Shown: positions 22,240 through 34,600 of the stretch, in pieces | How positions within the stretch are numbered: position 1 is the stretch's first letter | Layout of the letters: every line of letters begins with the position of its first letter | Assembly (NCBI GenBank): GCA_030760725.1 | Contig: JASWHV010000012.1 | Span: 21,900,368 to 21,964,367 of the forward strand | Reading direction: 5' to 3' | Source of the DNA: Neostapfia colusana | Lineage: Eukaryota > Streptophyta > Magnoliopsida > Poales > Poaceae | DNA: 64,000 nt | Program-made: the position numbers and the translations under genes | The notes under the pieces: model-generated | Seen by the model: only the letters and a program-made list of their open reading frames with translations | Told to the model about the DNA's origin: nothing | Database searches by the model: none

Positions 22240-23224
22240 GGGGGAGTTTTTGAAACTTTGAAAGTCTATGTGTGAATCTGAAACTAAAATAATATGAGCA
22301 TAGTATTTCATACATATATGACTTTGTGATTCCTTATACAGGCTGAAAGTTCTTATTACATTACTCATGTTATACATTTTGTAGTTTTTGCCATGACTAG
22401 TAATTGGAATAATTACTTACACTAAATCTGGTCATGATCGAACTTTCTTGCTGTTTTGAACTTGTTGCGTGCTCACAAGTGCTTTTAATCATAAAAAATT
22501 AATCAAGTGATCAGCTCACATGTTGAGTTTTCAAATAAAAATTTGAGAAAAGATCAAGAGAATATGCATGCATCGCACTTCTTCTTTTGAGATTGCTTAT
22601 CATTGCACTAAGATATGAACTTGGGAGGAATTGTGTATGACTAAAACCATGTCCTTAAGCTTCTGATTGTCAAATGACATAGGCTTGGCTTGGTTGGTTA
22701 GAATAAGGCTGATGCGGCATATAATCTCTTGCAAATATCATATGATCAACTTTGTGTCTTAAATGATTATGAATAATAAAAATGCAGCAACAAGTGTCAT
22801 GTTTTCAGGTTTTGAAATAGTTGAGTAAGGGAGATTATGACTTGCTTAAACTGAAAAATACATTTGATCTCTAGCATGGCTTACACTACTTTATGTATCT
22901 CATTGATGTGATAGTGTAAGTAACCTGATAGTATGACTTGGATGAGCTTTGTTTTGTATGTATATGTTATAATATGCTCATAACATTTAAAAATTTATCT
23001 TTTGAACCTTGCTGAATACATTGTCAAAGGGGGAGAAATATGTATAAGGAGAGATGTTTTTTACACTTTGCATATGTTATACACTTTCTTCCTTCTCTGA
23101 TTTTAAAAAATGGGGAGAAATTAATAAAGGGGGAGAAATGAGTTTTCAAAACTTTGCAAAACTTTTCATAAGCCAATGTTCGGATTTTAATTGGTGTTGC
23201 CAATGCATTCATCAAGGGGGAGAT
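22240..23224 (+). other. C1 3' non-coding region with multiple polypurine tracts
   Basis: About 985 bp without a gene. GGGGGAG-type tracts lie at 22238-22246 (overlapping the pol stop), 23026-23038, 23126-23138 and 23214-23223. The last one abuts the LTR and is the functional primer position. No envelope-like ORF is present. Confidence 0.85.
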
Positions 23225-24846
23225 TGTGAGACCTATGTGTGCTGAATACATTGGCAATTAGGATAAAAGTTAGCATTAACATTCAAAGTTTTGAATATTG
23301 CCAAAACATTCTTCTGTGGCAAGGTCCGACAAGTTCTTTGTTAGATCCGCCAAGTGTTGGCAAGGTCCGACGCAAGGTCCGGAGAGCTCCTGCAAGGTCC
23401 GGAGAGCTTCTGTGAGGTCCGGAGCTTGTTTTTAGGGAGCTCCCGTGAAGTTCAAATCGTAGAACTGCAGCGTCTTGTTTTTGCTTTTAACTCGCAAAGT
23501 TTCAAACTTGCTTTATGGGAAGGTTTTCTTAGTATTAATTTGCTAAGTTTTTGGTGTGTTTTGGTGGTTATGGCTGTTATCATTTGATATGGTTTGCAAC
23601 ATGCTTATGTGACGTGCTCATGTAAGGTGTTGTGGTTTTCGAACTAACGTGAGTCAAATCGAGGACTTGTGCTCGGAAGAATTGGTTGTTTATTCATGTG
23701 CAGGTGTTGCTTGAGTTCAAGACATGGCTGGTGACGGGATCCTTGGACTAGCCTCAGGGAGGAGATGAGGTTCAAACAACCAAGTTCGGGAGGAGCTGTG
23801 GTTGAGTTGATCGGGAGGTCGCGCAGCATGTTTGGATCAAGGGCAGTGCATATGAAGGTTGTGTGTACATCGTTGGATGGTGTTTGCACGTGTGCAAGGA
23901 GTTCATGGACGTGGCAACATTGTTCCAAGGCGTGATGAAGAGAAGTGGACGTAAAGAATAGGTCGGAAAGGTCCAACCGGCTGGATTGCGTACTCAGGCT
24001 GAGGCTGAGTCGGATATGGCTCAAATATGGAAGATTTGAGTTGGTTATGATAGGATTTCCTGCTAGGCACGAAGTTGAGTTGTTTTAGTAATGTTTAGGA
24101 CGTTCCTAAGGTATTTGGAAGTCTCACGATTGCTTCTATCTGCGAATAGGAGAGTCCTGAGCAGTTATGGTTAGTTAGGATACGAGTCCAATTAGGAGGA
24201 GTCCTAGATTGGATTGTTTAGCCTGAGGGCTGGCTATAAAAGCAAGGGAGGCCAGAGCTCTTGTGGGTAGAGAACTTTGGGCTATTCCTCTTGTGTTTCT
24301 ATTGAATAAAGTTCATAGTTTCGGGGAGCTTTTGTGCCTTGTTCGCCCGACTTGTTTTTCGTCAAGTCTTTCTCGCCGAGTTTCTGGACAGACCGACGTT
24401 GCTTCGGTGTTTCGTTCATAACTTAAGTTTTACAGATCCGATTGACGTGATTCTTTTTGGGTTGTCTTCACAACTCAATTATCTATCATCTGTGAAATTT
24501 TCACGAGCTTCGGATCTGTAGTTTTTGAGATACACAAGTTTCTTTGCAGCATTGCAGATCAGTTTTATATCGGGTAGAACAGATTGATCTTCATTTAATG
24601 TTTTGATCGTATCTCAAGTTTTACTTCGTGTTTTCAAGTGATTCTTGTTGCATTAGATCCGTGACTTGATTCTCTACCTCTCTACTTTATTTGTCACGGT
24701 TGAACACGTTTGAAAACACTTGCACACACAGTTTCTTTAACCGATTGAATTTTTGCTGAGGGGTTTTTGTTGTTTCCGCTGCGAAAAGTTTTAATCTACC
24801 ATTCACCCCCCCTCTGGTTGCTTTTCACGTGCTCTTCGATCCTACA
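23225..24846 (+). repeat. C1 3' LTR
   Basis: It is 1,622 bp, TGTGAGACC to CCTACA, with TATAAAAG at 24235-24242 and AATAAA at 24305-24310. It is followed by GGTTC of G2 pol instead of the TTAAT found before the 5' LTR. Confidence 0.95.
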
Positions 24847-26207
24847 GGTTCGCTCTCTTCCAACGGTGTGATGGTCAGATTGTTGACGTGTGACTTGCGG
24901 CTCAGCGCATCTGCCACTACGTTTGCCTTACCCGGATGATAATGGATCTCTATTTCGTAATCTTTTATCAATTCTAACCATCTTCGCTGCCTCATGTTCA
25001 ACTCCTTCTGAGTGAATATGTACTTGAGGCTCTTGTGGTCGGTATATGAATGTACGAGGTTACCGAGTAGGTAGTGCCTCCACATCTTGAGTACGAGTAC
25101 CACGGCAGCGAGCTCCAAGTCGTTTGTTAGATAATTTTGCTCATGGTTTCTAAGCTACCGTGATCCATACGCGACCACTCTTCGGTCTTGCGTCAGCACA
25201 CATCTGAGCCCGATGCCGGATGCATCGCAGTACACATCGAACGGTTTTGTTGTGTCTGGTTGCGCCAAAACCGGTGCTGACGTCAGGTGCTTAACTAAAG
25301 CCTTGAATGCTGCTTCACACGCTGGACTCCAAACATACTTGGTAGCCTTCTTCAGCAGCTCCGTCATAGGCTTGGCAATCTTCGAGAAGTTCGGAATGAA
25401 CCTCCGATAATATCCCGCAAGTCCGAGGAAACTCTGTACCTCGTGAACAGTTCTCAGGGATTTCCAATTCAGCACTTGAGTGATCTTACTCGGGTATACA
25501 GCGATACCCTCCGCTGAGATGATATGCCTGAGAAAAGGCACTTGCGATATCCAGAATTCATATTTGCTCAATTTTGCATATAGCTTGTGATCCCGCAGCC
25601 GTTGCAAGACTATACACAGATGCTTCTTGTGATCTTCCTCTGACTTGGAATAAACCAGGATGTCGTCGATGAAGACCACGACAAACTTGTCCAGCTCTGG
25701 CATGAATACCGAGTTTATCATGTACATGAAGTGATCTGGAGCATTGGTGAGGATGAAGGACATGACCAGGTACTCATAAAGCCCGTACCTTGTCGAGAAA
25801 GTCGTCTTTGGAATATCCTCAGCACGTATCTTAATCTGATGGTACCAGGATTTTAAGTCCATCTTGGAAAAGATCTTTGCTTCGACCAACTGATCAAACA
25901 ACATGTCGATCCGTGACAACGTGTACTTGTTCTTGATGGTTACAGCATTTAATGGACGATAGTCCATGCAAAGCCGCAACGTCTCATCCTTCTTCTTTAC
26001 AAATAATGCCGAACAGCCCCATGGCGAGGAGCTCGGCCTAATAAAACCCTTCTCCAGGAGGTCCGTAAGCTGAGTCTTCAGTTCGGCCAACTCCTTGGGC
26101 GCCATCTTGTACGGCCTTCGGGATATTGGCATGGTTCCCGGTGCAACTTCAATCTTGAACTCCACCTCTCTATCGGGCGGAATCCTCGGTAAATCATCCA
26201 GGAACAC
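24847..26207 (-). pseudogene. pol: G2 pol: RT and RNase H, cut by C1
   Basis: Tekay-like chromovirus pol on the minus strand. After a TGA at 26220-26222 (where the gag-protease frame ends) the frame continues: PISRRPYKMAPKEL, WGCSALFVKKKDETLRLCMD, KMDLKSWYHQIKIRAED, the catalytic FIDD at about 25673, then FLGLAGYYRRFIPNFSK. RNase H (FDVYCDASGIGLRCVL) is reached before a second stop, a TAG at about 25155-25157 where G3 has Gln. It resumes as DLELAAVVLVLKMWRHYLLG to the connection domain and is cut at LEESEP by C1. Compared with G3 the RT is otherwise well kept. Integrase is missing here. Confidence 0.9.
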
Positions 26208-27920
26208 GTCAGGGAACTCTCAGACCACTGGAATGTCTTCCAATCTGATGGTTGTCGACTGATAGATACTTGGAAGTTTTATTTCTGGACTGTCCAGAAA
26301 TAAAGAATGAGATTCGTGCACTTCTGAATTCAAATGCACGATTCGGAGGACGGTGTCTAAAACAGCACCGTGGCGGGTTAACCACGACATCCCTAAGATG
26401 ACATCGACCTTTTGTCCCTCTAAAATTATGAGAGACGTAGGGTATACTCTACCCTCCAAGCACAATGGCGCTTTTGGGACCATCATGCTTGCTGAAATTT
26501 TCCCATCCGGTGAACAGATCACATAAGGACCATCGGTGGGTAGTATTTGCAAGCTATATCTATCAATAAAAGCTTGGCTAATGAAGCTATGCGTGGTGCC
26601 TGAATCAAACAATACTATGGCGGGGTGCTGGTGGAGTTGGAACATACCCGCAAGGATTTGCTCACCGTCCGGCACGTCCTCTATGGCAAGCTGGTGGACA
26701 GTGCCGGGCCTAGGGTTTACCCGCCGCGCATTAGTAGGGTTCCGGGGTTGATTCCTCCCTGGAAACGGTGGCGCAACTCCACCGCCTTGCCTCTCCTGGC
26801 AACTGCTGGCGAAGTGTCCTGGACGACCACACTTGTAACATGCGGCCGCTGCTTGTGCGGTGCTTGGGGGACGAAAGCCTGGCATGCGCTGCTCAGGTGC
26901 ATACGCACGCGGCATCATCCGCTGCTGCTGTTGTTGTTGTGGAAGTGGTGCTGGCAGTGCCGGCCTGAATGCCGGTGAAGAGTACGACCGACTGTGGAAC
27001 GGCATCGACCTATGTGGTGGCTGCCAGCGTGGACCTGATGGTGGGCGATTCACCATCTGAAACTTCTGAGAAGGACCGCTTCCTTCTCCGCTGCTTTGCG
27101 GCGCGCTTCGCTTTCTCTCCACCGCTGCTAACTCCTTGCCGGAGTCCTCTTGAACAATCGCAGCATCAATGATGTCGTTGAGGCTGCCACGATTGAACAT
27201 CGCCAACTTATCCTTCAGGAGCGGGTTAATCCCCTGGTAAAAATGGTCCCGCCGCTTCTCGTCGGTATCGGCGTGATACAACGCGTAGAGCGCGAGATCG
27301 TTGAACGCCATGGAGTATTCCAGCGCATTCTGGCTCCCTTGCTGCAGGTGTAGGAATTCCTGCGTCTTCCTCTTCATCAGACCTGGCGGTATGTGATAGG
27401 CCCTGAAGGCCGTCCGGAACTCCGTCCAGGTCATAACTCGGTCGGTGGGCTGTGAAGCACAGAAGTTTGCCCCCCACGCGCTCGCGGATCCTTGGAGCTG
27501 CTGGACCGCGAACTGAGTCTTGCGCTGCTCGCTTATCTGGAGTAGCCCGAACTTCATCTCTATCGCACGGAGCCAATTGTCCGCGTCGAGAGGTTCATCT
27601 GCCCTTGATAATACCGGGGGATGAGTCGCTAGGAAGTCAGAGTAGGAGCTCTGTTGACGCTCCTCACGGTCTTGACGTCTCTCTGGGTGAGACGTATTAG
27701 CGATGAGAGTTTGCAGCAACTCTGTGTGCTGCTGATGCGAACCCGCCATTGCCGCGACGATGTCGGCCAATGTAACCGTTGGCAGTGGTGGTGGCGGTGT
27801 TTGCTGTTGCTGTTGCTGCTGCTGCTTCTGCTGTCCCGAGGAGTCCTCGGGAGGCGGTTGGGAGGTCTCTCCCCCTTGGCTAGTACCCCCAACTTCCGGG
27901 TTGGCATGAGTACGAGTCAT
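26208..27920 (-). pseudogene. gag: G2 gag and protease
   Basis: The ATG at 27920 (MTRTHANPEVGG) aligns with the start of G3 gag. An upstream in-frame ATG at 27950 exists but is not shared. Domains: Gln-rich N-terminus, a gag domain (FLATHPPVLSRADEPLDADN at about 27640, then WTEFRTAFRAYHIPPG), a CCHC knuckle (CYKCGRPGHFASSC at about 26840-26799), and protease with active-site Asp in LFDSGTTHSFIS (about 26610). The frame stays open to the TGA at 26220-26222; G3 has Arg at this position, so a CGA-to-TGA change is likely. Polyprotein expression would end there, before RT. Confidence 0.88.
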
Positions 27921-28192
27921 TCTGAAATTCAAAACAGCAGCGATTAGCACATGTCATACTTAAAATTCCATATGCAACAGTAGGTATTGAAGTGACACAT
28001 GAATAATTTGCACAACATTCACATATATTGATAAAGCATAAACTTTATACAAGATACATTATTCTTGGGTCTCCGAGAAGTCGTGCTCATGTCGTCACTA
28101 CCTATACATATGCTACTGCCTACACGACATGTCACCGATTACAAAAGTTGGGTTACACTACTCTAGCTGCCCTACTTGGCAACTGTAACCCC

Positions 28193-29118
28193 CTACTCGG
28201 AGTAGAACTCGACCTCCTTCTGGTCGTCCTCCTCCGGTACCTCTGCTGGTGGCTCTGGATCTACCACCTCTTCTCCCATCTCGGGTTCTCCCATTGCTGG
28301 AAGGCCCAAGCCCACTGGTATGCCCAATACCGGAGGTACAAGGTCCTGCAATGCAGGCACCTCGTCCATGGCCTGGTTGTAGTCCTCTTCCCAGCCTTGC
28401 CCTTCCTCAATAGCGTCGTCCTGCTCATGAGTAAGATCCTCATTCTGCTGGGTTAAAGTCTGCACCAGCTCTTGTAACGCCGCGATGTCGACAAGGCTTT
28501 TCTTCTTCGCCTTCTTCAGACGATGCAACTGATTATGCTGTTCATTCAGTCGCTTGATCGTCGGAAGGAGCACATTGCGGAGTGCACTGTGAGCACTCTC
28601 GAAATGGTCTCCACGGCTTGTGCTTTCTTTGAGCTTCGAGGCGAGATGCTCCGTCTGAACAGCTTGGCTGTCCATCACGGCATTCCCCGCCCTCAACTGG
28701 GGGCTAAGGCTTGCCTCCGCGGGGCTGTACCTTGGGCAACCCGGATCGGCTGCCTCACGGTACCTTCCTTCCCACACATGATGAGCCCATCCCTCCACCG
28801 GAACGAGCGCGTATGGAGTGCCCTCCATAGCCTTCATGTGTAGTTGGCAGAAACGTGACATGGTGTCACGGGCTGCCACTTGCCACATCCCTTCCGGTTG
28901 CCTACCTCTCACCGTGACGGTGAACGGCACCCAACCGGGTGGCGTAGGTCCTGCAGGGACTTTGACATGGATTGTCCACGTCTTGTTCCCCTCCTCGCAT
29001 TCTTCCTTGGCGAAGTACTGCGGCATCTGGTTGTACCTGAAATAATGAAGCATATGCCTCAATGCTTCCGGATAGCCGCTGCGGTGAGAACAGTGGGACA
29101 CCACCCACCCGTTCTCCA
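28193..29118 (-). pseudogene. G2 ORF0-like gene upstream of gag, 5' end lost at C2
   Basis: A 308-codon open frame lies between the leader and gag. The N-terminal part (GWVVSHCSHRSGYPEALRHM, WTIHVKVPAG, WVPFTVTVRG) is globular-looking. The middle has a coiled coil (about 28570-28430, LKKAKKKSLVDIAALQELVQ). The C-terminus is Pro/Glu-rich and acidic (EPPAEVPEEDDQKEVEFYSE). Rice RIRE3 and RIRE8, relatives of Tekay, are known to have an ORF0 at this position; its function is unknown. The 5' end is lost where C2 is inserted, so the start codon cannot be set. G3 has no such gene. Confidence 0.65.
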
Positions 29119-30710
29119 CCAGAGGGGGGTGAATGGTAGATTAAAACTTTTCGCAGCGGAAACAACAAAAACCCCTCAGCAAAAAATCATTCAGTTAAAG
29201 AAACCGTGTGTGCAAGTGTTTTCAAACGTGTTCAACCGTGACAAATCAAGTAGAGAGGTATAGAATCAAGTCACGGATCTAATGCAACAAGAATCACTTG
29301 AAAACACGAAGTAAAACTTGAGATACGATCAAAACATTAAACAAAGATCAATCTGTTCTACCCGATATAAAACAGATCTGCAACGCTGCAAAGAAACTCG
29401 TGTATCTCAAAAACTACAGATCTGAAGCTCATGAAAATTTCACAGATGATAGATAATTGAGTTGTGAAGACAACCCAAAAAGAATCACGTCAATCGGATC
29501 TGTAAAACTCGAGTTATGAATGAAACACGAAAGCAACGTCGGTCTGTCCAGAAACTCGGCGAGAAAGACTTGATGAAAAACAAGTCGGACGAACAAGGCA
29601 CAAAAGCTCCTCGAAACTATGAACTTTATTCAATAGAAACACAAGAGGAACATCCCAAAGTTCTCTACCCACGAGAGCTCTGGCCTCCCTTGCTTTTATA
29701 GCCAGCCCTCAGTCTAATCAATCCAATCTAGGACTTCTCCTAATTGGACTCGTATCCTAACTTACCGTAACTGCTCAGGACTCTCCTATTCGGAGATAGA
29801 AGCAATCGTGAGACTTCCAAACACCTTAGGAATGTCCTAAACATTCCTAAAACAACTAAACTTCATGCCTAGCACAAAATCCTATCATAACCAACTCAAA
29901 TCTTCCATATTTGAGCCATATCCGACTCAACCTCAGCCTAAGTACGCAATCTAGCCGGTTGGACCTTTCCGACCAATTCTTTACGTCCACTTTTCTTCAT
30001 CACGCCTTGGAACAATGTTGCCACGTCCATGCACTCCTTGCACACGTGCAAACACCTTCCAACGACGTACACGCAACCTTCATATGCACTGCCCTTGATC
30101 CAAACATGCTGCGCGACCTCCCGATCAACTCAACCACAGCTCCTCCCGAACTTGGTTGTTGGAACCTCATCTCCTCCCTGAGACTAGTCCAAGGATCCCG
30201 TCACCAGCCATGTCTTGAACTCAAGCAACACCTGCACATGAATAAACAACCAATTCTTCCAAGCACAAGTCCTCGACTTGACTCACGTTAGTTCGAAAAC
30301 CACAACACCTTACATGAGCACGTCACATAAGCATGTTGCAAACCATATCAAATGATAACAGCCATAACCACCAAAACACACCAAAAACTTAGCAAATTAA
30401 TACTAAGCAAACCTTCCCATAAAGCAAGTTTGAAACATTGCGAGTTAAAGGCAAAAACAAGACGCTACAGTTCTACGAGTTGAACTTCACGGGAGCTCCC
30501 TAAAAACAAGCTCCGGACCTCACAGAAGCTCTCCGGACCTTGCAGGAGCTCTCCGGACCTTGCGTCGGACATTGCCAACACTTGGCGGACCTAACAAAGA
30601 ACTTGTCGGACCTTGCCACAGAATAATGTTTTGGCAATATTCAAAACTTTGAATGTTAATGCTAACTTTTATCCTAATTGCCATTGTATTCAGCACACAT
30701 AGGTCTCACA
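29119..30710 (-). repeat. C2 3' LTR, terminally truncated
   Basis: It is 1,592 bp. It begins (minus strand) TGTGAGACC at 30710 and runs to the CCAGAGG block, but the final ~30 bp up to CGATCCTACA are missing. The other LTRs keep them. A small deletion at the junction with G2 is the likely cause. Confidence 0.9.
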
Positions 30711-31695
30711 ATCTCCCCCTTGATGAATGCATTGGCAACACCAATTAAAATCCGAACATTGGCTTATGAAAAGTTTTGAAAAGCTTTGAAAACTCATTTC
30801 TCCCCCTTTATTAATTTCTCCCCGTTTTTTAAAATCATAGAAGGAAGAAAGTGTATAACATATGCAAAGTGTAAAAAAAATCTCTCCTTATACATATTTC
30901 TACCCCTTTGACAATGTATTCAGCAAGGTTCAAAAGAGAAATTTTTAAATGTTATGAGCATACTATAACATATACATACAAAACAAAGCTCATCCAAGTC
31001 ATACTATCAGGTTACATACACTATCACATCAATGAGATACATAAAGTAGTGTAAGCCATGTTAGAGATCAAATGTATTTTTCAGTTTAAGCAAGTCATGA
31101 TCTCCCTAACTCAACTATTTCAAAACCTGAAAACATGACACTTGTTGCTGCATTTTTATTATTCATAATCATTTAAGGCACAAAGTTGATCATACGATAT
31201 TTGCAAGAGATTATATGCCGCATCAGCCTTATTCTAACCAACCAAGCCAAGCCTATGTCATTTGATAATCAGAAGCTTAAGGACATGGTTTTAGTCATAC
31301 ACAATTCCTTCCAAGTTCATATCTTAGTGCAATGATAAGCAATCTCAAAAGAAGAAGTGCGATGCATGCATACTCTCTTGATCTTTTCTCAATTTTTTAT
31401 TTGAAAACTCAACATGTGAGCTGATCACTTGATTAATTTTTTATGATTAAAAGCACTTGTGAGCACGCAAAAAGTTCAAAACAGCAAGAAAGTTCAATCA
31501 TGACCAGATTTAGTGTAAGTAATTATTCCAATTACTAGTCATGGCAAAAACTACAAAATGTATAACATGAGTAATGTAGTAAGAACTTTCAGCCTGTAAA
31601 AGGAATCACAAAGTCATATATGTATGAAATACTATGCTCATATTATTTTAGTTTCAGATTCACACATGGACTTTCAAAGTTTCAAAAACTCCCCC
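30711..31695 (-). other. C2 3' non-coding region with polypurine tracts
   Basis: About 985 bp without a gene. On the minus strand the GGGGGAG tracts lie at about 31687 (pol stop), 30812 and 30713 (next to the LTR). The one near 30905 is mutated (GGGGTAG). It is collinear with C1 22240-23224. Confidence 0.82.
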
Positions 31696-34600
31696 TCAAT
31701 TTAAGCCATGAGGATGCATAACCCCTATTTCACTACGAATGAAACAAAAACGAGTGAAATCCAAAGGTTTTGTAAAAATATCAGCCAATTGTTGTTCGGT
31801 ATCGACATGGTGAAGCACAATGTTTCCTTTTTCAACATTATCACGAAGAAAATGATACCTAATGTCAATGTGCTTAGTTCTAGAGTGTTTCACGGGGTTT
31901 TTAGCAATACAAATTGCACTAGTGTTATCACAAAACAATGGAACACTATCTAAATCAACCCCATATTCTTTAAGTGTTTGAACAATCCAAAGAATTTGTG
32001 AGCAAGCGCTAGCCGCAGCTACATATTCAGATTCGGCCGTGGATTGTGCAACTGAACTTTGTTTTCTAGAGGACCAAGCAACAAGTGAATTACCAAGAAA
32101 ATGACAAGCACCCGAAGTACTTTTCCTATCAATCCTACAACCCCCAAAATCAGCATCCGAAAAAGCTTTCAAAGAAACGGTTGAGGAAGAAGGAAGAAAA
32201 ATGCCAAATTCTTGAGTTCCATGTAGGTACCTGAGAATCCTTTTGATGGCTTGGCGATGTGAAGCACGTGGAGAAGCTTGAAAACGTGCACAAAGACATA
32301 CGCTGAATTGTATGTCCGGTCTTGACGCCGTGAGATACAAAAGTGATCCAATCATACTTCTGTATTCTTTTTTATCGACCGGGTCACCATCTTCGTCAAG
32401 TTCAAGTGTTGTTGCTGTTCCCATTGGTGTCCGAAGAGGCTTGCATTTGTCCATGTTGAAGCGCTTAAGAAGGTCCTTTGTATACTTAGTTTGATGCACA
32501 AAAGTTCCTTCTTTTGTTTGCTTGATTTGCAGCCCCAAAAAGCATGTGAGTTCTCCCATCATACTCATCTCAAATTCTGAACTCATCATAGCTGAAAACT
32601 TGGACACGAGATCATGAGAAGCAAAACCAAAGATAATATCATCCACATACACTTGAACGAATAATGAGTCATTGCCATGCTTAAGTACAAAAAGAGTTTT
32701 ATCAACCTTGCCCATGGTAAACCCCTTTTCAAGTAAGAATGTTTTTAACCTATCATACCATGCTCTAGGGGCTTGTTTTAGACCGTACAAGGATTTGGAC
32801 AGTTTGTAAACATGATTAGGAAAATTTGGATTTTCAAAACCCGGTGGCTGCTTAACATAAACCTCCTCCTCTATGTAGCCATTAAGAAAAGCACTTTTAA
32901 CATCCATTTGATATAACTTGAAACCTTTAGATGCAGCAAATGCTAATAAAATTCTTATAGCTTCTAATCTAGCAACAGGAGCAAATGTTTCATCAAAATC
33001 TAGACCTTCAATTTGAGTGAAACCTTGAGCAACCAACCTAGCTTTATTCCTAACCACAACCCCAACCTCACTTTGCTTATTTTTAAATACCCATTTAGTT
33101 CCAATTAATGTGTGACCTTGAGGTGGAGGTACAAGTTTCCAAACATTATTTCTTTCAAAATTTTCTAACTCTTCTTGTATGGCATTAATCCAAGATTCAT
33201 TAGTGAGTGCGTGTGATATATCCTTGGGTTCAAAAGAAGCAACAAAAGCAGAATGAGCATGATAGTTTGGATCGCAAAACCTGGACCGAGTGACTCGTTC
33301 ATGCAAGATTCCAATGATTTGTTGTGGAGGATGACTTTTGAGTACTCGGAGGGGAGTAGACACTTCACAAGCACCTTCTTCTTCATGTTCGTACCTTTGA
33401 TTAGGAGAGCTTGTTGATTGAGGAAGGTCCGAACCAGCAGTAGTGACTGTTGGTGCTGGTTGTGGTGCAAAATCAGCAGCTTGATCGTTATTTACTTCCG
33501 AGTTTTCGGGCAGCAGCACCACTTCTTCATCTTCTTCAATAAAAATACTCTCCCCCTGCGGATATGGATCCGGACCTGCAATATCGGAGCTAGTACTTGG
33601 GCTAGCTTCATCAAAAGAAACCTCGCAAGTCTCCACAATTTTGTTAGTGTCAAGTAAAAGAACACGGTAGCCTCTAGTATGAGATGGATAACCAAGAAAC
33701 ATGGCATCAACAGATCTAGCTTCAAATTTATCAAGATTACCATGTTTCTTAACAAAGCATTTGCAACCAAAAACCCTAAAGTGTGTAACACTAGGCCTAT
33801 GTCCGAACCGGAGCTCATATGGGGTTTTTCCAAGCTTAGCACGCAAGAAAACACAATTTGAGACATAACAAGCGGTTGCAATTGCATCAGCCCAAAATTT
33901 CCTAGGAGTTTGATATTCATCAAGCACAGTCCTAGCCATCTCAACTAAGGTCCTGTTCTTTCTTTCTACGACACCATTTTGTTGTGGTACATAGGGTGAA
34001 GAGTATTGATGATCTATTCCATTTTCAGCACAAAAGTGATCAAAGGATTGGTTTTTAAATTCAGTTCCGTTATCACTTCTAATTGCTTTTAATGATCCTG
34101 GGTGATCAATAGATAATCTAAGAAACAAAGTTCTAAAATGACTAAAAGCTTCATTATTAGATGCCATAAAATAAACCCAAGAATATCTGGAATAATCATC
34201 AACAATCACAAGCACATACCATTTACCTCTGAAGGATTGAACACGTGCCGGACCTACTGTGTCAAGATGTAAAAGTTGTCCCAGTTCAGCTGTCATGGTC
34301 ATTGTGAGAGGAGCATGTGAACCTGCAACAAACTTAGCATGTCTACAAGAAGAGCACACAATATCATTGTCCTTTTTAAGCTTCGGCAGCCCACGTATGC
34401 GATCGAGAGCACTAACACGAGTGAGATGATCAAAGCCTATGTGACCAAGTCTACGATGCCAAAAATATAGATCCTTTGTATCATTAGCAACTAGACACCG
34501 ATGCTTAGAAGTTGAAAAATCAAAATCAGCTTTAAACACTCTTCCAAACCTAGACATGTTAAACAAAAGCTCACCTTTTGAATCTACAACCTTGCAGCAA

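Larger units (their letters stand above)
15110..24846 (+). mobile_element. C1: Sirevirus-type Ty1/copia element, flanks mismatched
   Basis: This 9.7-kb element has LTRs of 1,624 and 1,622 bp (TGTGAGACC...CGATCCTACA), an initiator-Met type primer site, a long gag with zinc knuckles and coiled coil, and pol in copia order (protease, integrase, RT, RNase H). It has four GGGGGAG tracts in its 3' non-coding region. Multiple polypurine tracts and a long gag are Sirevirus hallmarks. The five bases before it are TTAAT (in G1) and after it GGTTC (in G2), so there is no target duplication. At least five frameshifts and one stop mark it as dead. Confidence 0.92.

Noticed and set aside
22240..23224. Envelope-like gene expected in some Sireviruses
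   Set aside because: No open frame of useful length; only polypurine tracts and AT-rich sequence.
26900..27830. CTG/TTG runs resembling an expanded microsatellite
   Set aside because: They encode Gln-rich stretches in G2 gag, also present in G3 gag, so they are coding sequence.
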